Of a DNA stretch of 10,231 nucleotides, positions 5,565 through 10,231 are shown piece after piece (the stretch's first letter is position 1; every line of letters starts with the position of its first letter). The position numbers and the translations under genes are program-made. The stretch comes from Clostridiales bacterium (GTDB taxonomy: Bacteria; Bacillota; Clostridia; Christensenellales; CAG-138), in NCBI GenBank assembly GCA_009783775.1, contig WRCT01000053.1, forward strand, positions 1 to 10,231, in the 5' to 3' direction. The notes below the pieces were generated by a model. The model ran no database searches. It was not told the origin of the DNA and saw nothing but the letters and a program-made list of their open reading frames with translations.

Positions 5565-5727
5565 GTACCAGCCCCTGATTAAAAACTTGCTTGAATTTGC
5601 GAGGATTTTTGTTCCTTGGCACGAAGCAGGAATGAGGCGTAGCCGGCAGCCTACGCCGATTGACGGCGACACCGCCGAGGGGCAAAAAGACCGCAAAGAC
5701 TGTAAGTTTTTAAGCAGGGACTGGTAC
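5565..5727 (+). ncRNA. Structured leader RNA element, copy 2 (rplS leader)
   Basis: The second copy of the 163-nt element. Its closing stem is 24 bp with two mismatches (5565-5588 with 5704-5727; inner part TTAAAAACTT/AAGTTTTTAA). A TTTGCG/CGCAAA stem follows (5596-5601 with 5692-5697), then a 15-bp stem (5606-5620 with 5674-5688), then the apical hairpin GGCGTAG/CTACGCC (5636-5642 with 5651-5657) with loop CCGGCAGC. An upstream GGGCGGT (5523-5529) can pair with ACC-A-GCCC (5567-5574), a weaker echo of the competing hairpin before copy 1. Here the rplS ribosome site (5741-5745) lies outside the stem. L19 leaders that bind their own protein are known in Bacilli but are much smaller; identity with those is not suggested. 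The 5528-5564 stretch holds nothing else recognisable. Confidence 0.8.
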
Positions 5728-5754
5728 AAAAAGATCAAAAGGAGGAAAATTATT

Positions 5755-6117
5755 ATGTCAGACATCATCAGAGAACTGGAAAAAGAACAGCTGCGCACCG
5801 ACCTGCCCGCGCTGCAGGTGGGCGACGCGGTCCGCGTGTTCGTAAAGGTTATCGAGGGCAGCCGCGAGCGCTTGCAGAACTTCGAGGGCTCGGTCATCAA
5901 GATCCAGGGCGGCGGCATTCGCAAGACGTTCACCGTGCGCCGCATTTCCTACGGCATCGGCGTGGAGCGTACCTTCCCCTATCACAGCCCGCGTATCGGC
6001 CGCATCGAGGTGCTGCACCACGGCGTCGTGCGCAGAGCCAAGCTCTACTACCTGCGCGACAGAGTCGGAAAGGCCGCCAAGATCCGGCAGAAAATCGTCG
6101 AGAGAGTGGAAAAATAA
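5755..6117 (+). CDS. rplS: 50S ribosomal protein L19
   Basis: A 120-residue structural protein of the large subunit, located at the 30S-50S interface. The sequence is a full-length match to the family: IIRELEKEQLRTDLP at the start, GDAVRVFVKVIEGSRERLQ in the middle, then GSVIKIQGGGIRKTFTVR, ERTFPYHSPRI and the basic tail. ATG 5755 is preceded by GGAGG (5741-5745) at nine bases. An in-frame extension back to a TTG at 5587 runs through the structured leader and is rejected. The gene is monocistronic or leaky: it has its own promoter and long leader, and a strong terminator follows the stop by nine bases. Confidence 0.98.
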   Translation: MSDIIRELEKEQLRTDLPALQVGDAVRVFVKVIEGSRERLQNFEGSVIKIQGGGIRKTFTVRRISYGIGVERTFPYHSPRIGRIEVLHHGVVRRAKLYYLRDRVGKAAKIRQKIVERVEK

Positions 6118-6126
6118 ACGCAAACG

Positions 6127-6153
6127 AAACGCTCCGTTTTGGAGCGTTTTTTT
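6127..6153 (+). terminator. Rho-independent terminator of rplS
   Basis: Stem AAACGCTCC with GGAGCGTTT around a short T-rich loop, followed by a run of T. It separates rplS from natA. No clear promoter is seen between this terminator and natA, so some read-through may feed the downstream genes. Confidence 0.9.
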
Positions 6154-6176
6154 ACAAGGCCAAATGCGATTGCGTC

Positions 6177-6198
6177 ATTGCGGGCTCTGACCCGCAAT
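6177..6198. repeat. 8-bp perfect palindrome, possible dispersed intergenic repeat
   Basis: ATTGCGGG-CTCTGA-CCCGCAAT, without a following T-tract, between the rplS terminator and natA. The surrounding GTCATTGCGGG...CCCGCAATCTC resembles palindromic intergenic repeats that I recall from many bacterial genomes; this match is from memory only. It might also be an operator or an mRNA hairpin at the natA 5' end. Confidence 0.5.
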
Positions 6199-6217
6199 CT
6201 CAAATTGAAAGAATGGG

Positions 6218-7000
6218 GTGATTGTTATCAAAGAAATCCTGCGGGCCAAGGGACTGAAAAAGACGTTTCAGCTCTCCGCCAAGCAGCGCAAGCTGGAGCG
6301 GACAAAAAGCAAGACCAAGGTGGCGGTCAACAGGCTTTCGTTCTCCGCGTACGAGGGCGAAATCTTCGGGCTTTTAGGGCCCAACGGCGCGGGCAAGACG
6401 ACCACGCTGCGCATTTTGTCCACGCTGATCAAGGCCGACGCGGGCGACGCGTGGATCGACGGCTCCAGCGTGCGGACCCAGCCGGAGGCGGTGCGCGCCA
6501 AGATTGGCTTTCTGACCAGCGAGCTAAAGCTCGAAGAGTTTTTCACGCCGAATTATCTCTTTGACTTTTTCTTGCGCATTCATCAGGTCGAGCCGGCGGT
6601 GCGTGAGCGCCGCAAGGCAGAGCTCTTCGCCCGTTTCGGCGTGGACGAGTTTGCTGAGGTCAAGGTAGCGAACCTCTCCACGGGCATGAAACAAAAGGCC
6701 TCGCTGGCCGTCTCGCTGGCGCATGACCCGGGCATTATCATCTTTGACGAGCCGACGAACGGGCTGGACGTCTTGACGGCCAAGACCGTCACGGATTTTT
6801 TGGTCGAGCTGCGGGAGCGGGGCAAGACGATCATCGTGTCCACGCATATCTTCAGCCTGATCGAAAAGATCTGCGACAGGGTCGGGATCATCATCAACGG
6901 CCGCATGACCGTCTGCGACACGCTGGAAAACATCACGGAGGGCAGACCGCTCGAGGACGTATTCTTTGATATCTACGCACAGGAGGTGGGGCAGGTATGA
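6218..7000 (+). CDS. natA: ABC transporter ATP-binding protein, NatA-like
   Basis: The ATPase subunit of a two-gene ABC-2 exporter, most like NatA of the sodium efflux system; the substrate is not proven. The 260-residue protein has Walker A GPNGAGKT at 54-61, signature LSTGM at 153-157, Walker B IIIFDEP at 173-179 with E178, and the switch histidine in STH at 208-210. The usual Q-loop glutamine is not evident: the segment reads IGFLTSELKLEEFFTPNYLF (96-115), as I recall for NatA-like proteins. An insert, about 19-34 and rich in Lys/Arg, sits in the N-terminal beta region. A stop at 6206-6208 leaves GTG 6218 as the only conventional start, with a poor ribosome site. Its stop overlaps the permease start (ATGA). 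Confidence 0.9.
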   Translation: MIVIKEILRAKGLKKTFQLSAKQRKLERTKSKTKVAVNRLSFSAYEGEIFGLLGPNGAGKTTTLRILSTLIKADAGDAWIDGSSVRTQPEAVRAKIGFLTSELKLEEFFTPNYLFDFFLRIHQVEPAVRERRKAELFARFGVDEFAEVKVANLSTGMKQKASLAVSLAHDPGIIIFDEPTNGLDVLTAKTVTDFLVELRERGKTIIVSTHIFSLIEKICDRVGIIINGRMTVCDTLENITEGRPLEDVFFDIYAQEVGQV

Positions 7001-8166
7001 AGAACAATATCATCACCGTCATGCGAAAAGAATTCGCGCGTTTCTTCGGCGATACGCGTATGTTGATCATGCTGCTGCTGCCGGCCGTTATGATCTATCT
7101 TGTGTACTCCTTTATGGGGTCGGCCCTGCAGAATATGCTGGCGCCCGACGAGGCCTACGAGCCCGCCGTGTACGTTGTGAACCTGCCCAACTCGCTGCGC
7201 AAAGCGGGGCTTTACGGGTCGGTACTCTCCATCGAATGGGACGAGGCGGACGGGACCTGGGAGCAGGTCGCGGGCCGGGAGGCGGATCTGCTGGTAATCT
7301 TTCCGGAGGATTTTGACAATAAGGTAGCGGCCTTTGATGTGCAAACTGCCACGGGTCCCGCGCCGAATATCGAGATTTATTTCAACTCGGCGAACCTGGA
7401 TTCTCTGCGCGTCTATGAGACCATGGTCGCGTTTTTGGACGCCCACGAGGCCACGCTGGCGAACAAATGGGACATCAACCGGGACTTCACGGGCGGGGAC
7501 CTGGCGACCCAGGAGGACGCGTCGGCGACCTTTATCGCCTCGCTCATGCCACTGCTGCTGCTCATGTTCCTGTATTCGGGCTGCATGGGCCTGGCGCCGG
7601 AGTCCATTGCGGGCGAAAAGGAGCGCGGCACGATCGGCGCGCTGCTGGTGTCGCCCTTAAAACGCGGGCAGCTTGCCATGGGCAAGATCTTCAGCCTGGG
7701 CATTCTCGCCTTTCTGTCGGGACTGATCTCCGCGCTGGCCACGATCCTGTCGCTTCCCAAACTCATGGGCGCGGAGGGCGGCATCAGCGTCGATATCTAT
7801 GGCGCCTCTGACTATATCAGCCTCGCGCTGGTGATCCTGTCCACGATCCTGTTGCTGATTACGCTGATCTCGATCATCTCCGCCTTCTCCAAAACGGTCA
7901 AGGAGGCGACGGCGGCGGTCACGCCGCTGATGATCGTCGTGCTGCTGGTGGGCGTGACGGGTATGTTCGGCGGCTCGTCGACTGGCACGGCCGGTTATCT
8001 CATTCCGCTCTACAACAGCGTGCAGAGCATGAGCGGCATTTTCTCGCTGGATTATTCGGCGGCAAGCGTCGCTTTAACGACGGCGAGCAATCTCGTCTTT
8101 GCGTTCATCGGCGGCTTTATCCTGACCCGAATGTTCAACAGCGAAAGGATTATGTTCAACAAGTGA
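6997..8166 (+). CDS. natB: ABC-2 type permease, NatB-like
   Basis: The 389-residue membrane partner of the preceding ATPase. Predicted topology: TM1 at about 22-40, a large extracytoplasmic domain at about 43-176, then five segments at about 178-200, 231-252, 273-296, 306-324 and 362-378. The cytoplasmic motif ESIAGEKERGTIGALLVSPL (202-221) is the ABC-2 coupling region typical of NatB/YhaP-like permeases. ATG 6997 lies in an ATGA overlap with the ATPase and has AGGAGG eleven bases upstream. The 3' end overlaps the rbgA start by four bases (GTGA), so all three genes are probably co-translated. Sodium export is suggested by family resemblance; peptide, antibiotic or lipid export is also possible. 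Confidence 0.88.
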   Translation: MKNNIITVMRKEFARFFGDTRMLIMLLLPAVMIYLVYSFMGSALQNMLAPDEAYEPAVYVVNLPNSLRKAGLYGSVLSIEWDEADGTWEQVAGREADLLVIFPEDFDNKVAAFDVQTATGPAPNIEIYFNSANLDSLRVYETMVAFLDAHEATLANKWDINRDFTGGDLATQEDASATFIASLMPLLLLMFLYSGCMGLAPESIAGEKERGTIGALLVSPLKRGQLAMGKIFSLGILAFLSGLISALATILSLPKLMGAEGGISVDIYGASDYISLALVILSTILLLITLISIISAFSKTVKEATAAVTPLMIVVLLVGVTGMFGGSSTGTAGYLIPLYNSVQSMSGIFSLDYSAASVALTTASNLVFAFIGGFILTRMFNSERIMFNK

Positions 8167-9011
8167 TTATCAACTGGTACCCGGGGCATATGGCGAAAGC
8201 CAAACGTATGCTCGAGGACAATCTAAAACTCATTGACGTGGTGCTCGAACTCGTGGACGCGCGCGCGCCTGCGGCTACCCGCAACCCCGATTTTGACAGT
8301 CTGTTTAAGCGCAAGCGGCGCATTATCCTGCTCAACAAAAGCGACCTGGCCGACCCGCAGGCCAGCCGCGCGTGGATCGCGCACTATCGGCAGCAGGGTA
8401 TCGCGGCGGGCGAGATCGCGGCCAGCTCGGGCGCGGGCAAAAAACAGGCGGTCGCGCTGCTGGAGAGGACCATGGCCCACGAGGTGGCCCGTTACCGCGA
8501 AAAGGGCATGAACAAAACGGTCCGCGCCCTGGTCGTGGGCATTCCCAATGTGGGCAAGTCGACCTTCATCAACAGCATGGCCGGCGGCGCGCGCACGCAA
8601 ACGGGCGACCGTCCGGGCGTGACCAAGGGCAAGCAATGGGTGCGCGTTACGCCCTATCTGGAACTGATGGACTCGCCCGGCCTGCTCTGGCCCAAGCTGG
8701 AGGATCCCGAACTGGCGCTGCACCTGGCGTTTCTGGGCTCGATCAACGACGAGATCATGGACATCGAACAGCTGGCGGCGGAGCTGCTCACCCGCCTGCA
8801 AACCCTGGCGCCGTCCGCGTTGACCGCGCGCTACAGCAAGGTGACGGGGCAGACCCCGCCCGAGGAACTGCTGCCCAAGGTCTGCCAAAGCCGTGGGTTT
8901 CTGCTGCCCAAGGGCCAGCCGGACACGGAGCGCGCGGCGCGCATTGTATTGGACGAGTTTCGCGGCGGCAAGCTGGGCCGCATTACGTTAGAAGGCGTCG
9001 ATAAAGATTGA
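8163..9011 (+). CDS. rbgA: Ribosome biogenesis GTPase RbgA (YlqF)
   Basis: A GTPase needed for late 50S subunit assembly in Firmicutes. The 282-residue protein shows the circularly permuted G-motif order of the YlqF/YawG family: G4 NKSD at 58-61, G1 GIPNVGKST at 126-134, G2 RPGVTKG at 150-156 and G3 DSPG at 170-173. The N-terminus (NWYPGHMAKAKR, 4-15) is diagnostic, and a C-terminal helical RNA-binding domain follows from about 180. The GTG start overlaps the natB stop (GTGA), with AAGGA about 13 bases upstream. In many Firmicutes rbgA directly follows rplS and precedes rnhB; here natAB and an unknown membrane gene are interposed. Confidence 0.96.
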   Translation: MIINWYPGHMAKAKRMLEDNLKLIDVVLELVDARAPAATRNPDFDSLFKRKRRIILLNKSDLADPQASRAWIAHYRQQGIAAGEIAASSGAGKKQAVALLERTMAHEVARYREKGMNKTVRALVVGIPNVGKSTFINSMAGGARTQTGDRPGVTKGKQWVRVTPYLELMDSPGLLWPKLEDPELALHLAFLGSINDEIMDIEQLAAELLTRLQTLAPSALTARYSKVTGQTPPEELLPKVCQSRGFLLPKGQPDTERAARIVLDEFRGGKLGRITLEGVDKD

Positions 9012-9036
9012 CAAAAACATGATTTTCTTCCATAAT
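9008..9036 (+). promoter_or_regulatory. Promoter overlapping the rbgA stop codon
   Basis: -35 TTGACA (9008-9013), 17-bp spacer and -10 CATAAT (9031-9036). The -35 box includes the rbgA TGA. A start near 9043 would drive the membrane protein and rnhB, and it excludes the ATG at 9038 as the start of that gene. Confidence 0.65.
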
Positions 9037-9067
9037 AATGGGGATTACAGCGGGAGGTAACAAGGAT

Positions 9068-9664
9068 ATGACACAGGAAAAACAAAGAAAACCGATCCGG
9101 CGGGGGCGCGTCGCCATTTTGATCTGCGCCGCCGTGCTCGCGCTTGTCGGACTTCGCTTGAACTGCCTGACGGGCGCGCTCTCCGTCTATGGCAATGTCG
9201 GTCCCGAAATGTTGCTCTGCCTGGGCTTTGTCGTTTGCGCAGGGCTCTCCCTGATCTGGCGCTGGTTCGGCGCCCTGCCCTTTTTGGGGCTCACCGGCTA
9301 CAGCGCCTACATGGTTCTGATAAATCCGGTGACGCAATATCCCGTCTCGGCCTTCGTCTATTTGGGACTGCTGCTGGCCCTCTGCGTCATTTTGGGCTTC
9401 GCCCTGTCCAAAGGGCGGTGGGCCCGATTCACCTTCACGGCGGGCGGCGGTTTGCTGGCCATCTTTCTGGTTTTGAGCAGCGTGCTCAACGAGGGGCCTT
9501 ACTTCCAGTTTTTGCTGAACGCGGAAGGCGCGTACACCTATGCCTCCGTGTTGCTTTCTAAGGCGCTCGGCGCGGCCGCACTGATTCTTGCGACCACCGT
9601 TTTTGTTTGGGCGCGGTCGCTGGGGGACGGCGCGGGCAAGGCCGTTGAGGAGCCCGTTTCCTAA
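9068..9664 (+). CDS. Unknown polytopic membrane protein
   Basis: I do not recognise this 198-residue protein. It has a basic N-terminus (KQRKPIRRGR, 5-14) and about six hydrophobic segments, near 14-36, 46-63, 69-86, 93-114, 123-140 and 161-182, with a short hydrophilic C-terminal tail. No catalytic or transport motif is evident. Cysteines at 20, 33, 51, 57 and 106 do not form a known pattern. ATG 9068 follows GGGAGGT (9052-9058) by nine bases; the upstream in-frame ATG 9038 lies before the predicted transcription start. It has its own promoter and ends six bases before rnhB, so the two are likely co-transcribed. Its base composition resembles its neighbours, so recent transfer is not suggested. 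Confidence 0.8.
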   Translation: MTQEKQRKPIRRGRVAILICAAVLALVGLRLNCLTGALSVYGNVGPEMLLCLGFVVCAGLSLIWRWFGALPFLGLTGYSAYMVLINPVTQYPVSAFVYLGLLLALCVILGFALSKGRWARFTFTAGGGLLAIFLVLSSVLNEGPYFQFLLNAEGAYTYASVLLSKALGAAALILATTVFVWARSLGDGAGKAVEEPVS

Positions 9665-9670
9665 AGCAAA

Positions 9671-10231
9671 ATGATATCGGAGAAAGAGCAAGAGCGGCTG
9701 TTTGTGCTGTCCGAGCCGGACCGCGCGCTTTGGGCGCAGCCGGACACGGTGGTCGCGGGTATGGACGAGGTGGGCAGGGGCCCGCTGGCGGGGCCGGTCG
9801 TTGTCGCCTGCGCGGTTATGCCGCCCGAGCCGCTGCTTCCTTATGTCAACGATTCCAAAAAGCTATCCGAAAAACGCCGCATACAGCTGGACGTGTTGAT
9901 CCGTGAGACCGCGTTGGATATCTCCCTGGCCTGGGTCTGGCCGGACGTCATTGACGAAATCAATATTCTGCAGGCCACGCGCCGTGCCTTTGAGCAGGCC
10001 TTCGCGGGCCTGCGTTTGTCTGTGACGGACGTGCTGATCGACGCCTTAAGCGGGCTGGACCTGCCCGCCAGGCAACATATTTTGATCCACGGCGACGCGC
10101 TGAGTTATTCGATCGCGGCCGCGTCCATCGTCGCCAAGGCCGCGCGCGACGCCTATATGGCCGAGCAGGACGCGCTTTACCCGCAATACGGCTTTGCCAA
10201 AAACAAGGGCTACGGCACGGCGTTGCATATG
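9671..10231 (+). CDS. rnhB: Ribonuclease HII, 3' end beyond window
   Basis: Cleaves the RNA strand of RNA-DNA hybrids and single ribonucleotides embedded in DNA. The 187 visible codons remain open at the window edge; the family is usually 200-260 residues. The catalytic motif GMDEVGRGPLAGPVV at 30-44 gives D32 and E33; NDSKKLSEKRR at 60-70 is typical. VLIDAL (121-126) gives D124, and AAASIVAKAARD (149-160) gives D160. YPQYGFAKNKGYGT at 170-183 is the family signature. A short N-terminal extension precedes the core. ATG 9671 lies six bases after the previous stop with no close Shine-Dalgarno (GAGGAG is 18 bases away), so translational coupling is likely. Confidence 0.96.
   Translation, partial: MISEKEQERLFVLSEPDRALWAQPDTVVAGMDEVGRGPLAGPVVVACAVMPPEPLLPYVNDSKKLSEKRRIQLDVLIRETALDISLAWVWPDVIDEINILQATRRAFEQAFAGLRLSVTDVLIDALSGLDLPARQHILIHGDALSYSIAAASIVAKAARDAYMAEQDALYPQYGFAKNKGYGTALHM

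Noticed and set aside
5587..5754. TTG-initiated extension of rplS
   Set aside because: It passes through the structured leader; L19 begins normally at 5755 with a good ribosome site.
8223..8888. Minus-strand frame opposite rbgA
   Set aside because: Antisense shadow; rbgA has all G motifs.
8831..9691. 286-codon minus-strand frame opposite rbgA and the membrane gene
   Set aside because: Composition is Gln/Arg/Gly-rich with no motif, and it opposes two well-supported genes.
1..10231. CRISPR array, prophage, transposase or toxin-antitoxin module
   Set aside because: No regularly spaced repeats, no transposase or integrase motifs and no small paired toxin-like genes were seen.

Overview
The window reads as a chromosomal segment of a GC-rich member of the Clostridia (Firmicutes/Bacillota), plausibly a gut-type Oscillospirales or Christensenellales organism. 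This is inferred from the rplS-rbgA-rnhB backbone, purine-rich Shine-Dalgarno sites, an Xre/LiaF-type membrane regulator, and a secreted protein ending in a dockerin. No taxon is proven. All gene calls come from hand translation and motif recognition; no search was run.

Layout. (1) 1-1305, minus strand: def and fmt, overlapping by one base, with fmt running off the left edge. (2) 1306-1686: a two-way control region with two interleaved divergent promoters. The minus promoter drives a ~195-nt leader ahead of def; the plus promoter drives a membrane-bound HTH/LiaF-like regulator (1687-2676). (3) 2681-2846, minus strand: tRNA-Leu(GAG) with its own promoter, encoded CCA and terminator. (4) 2879-3740: a GNAT acetyltransferase and a DUF1905 protein, ending in a terminator shared with the convergent next gene. 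(5) 3761-5383, minus strand: a secreted multidomain protein with a C-terminal dockerin. (6) 5384-5754: divergent promoters, then a long leader RNA ahead of rplS (L19). (7) 6218-10231, plus strand: natA-natB-rbgA with 4-nt overlaps, a small polytopic membrane protein with its own promoter, and rnhB cut by the right edge.

The most interesting signal is not a protein. The leaders of def-fmt and rplS carry the same 163-nt element (1313-1475 minus; 5565-5727 plus). It aligns without a gap at about 71% identity. Both copies fold into the same long hairpin, and at least nine base pairs in the two long stems differ between copies by compensatory double changes. Both lie downstream of a canonical promoter and upstream of a translation gene. 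In the def copy the closing stem contains the Shine-Dalgarno sequence, and its 5' arm can instead pair with an upstream hairpin arm. This looks like a structured cis-regulatory RNA family linking translation genes. I cannot match it to a named family from memory.

How the genes fit together: most act in making or maturing the translation machinery (formylation of initiator tRNA, deformylation of new proteins, L19, 50S assembly GTPase, tRNA-Leu). The natAB transporter and the unknown membrane protein interrupt the usual rplS-rbgA-rnhB order.
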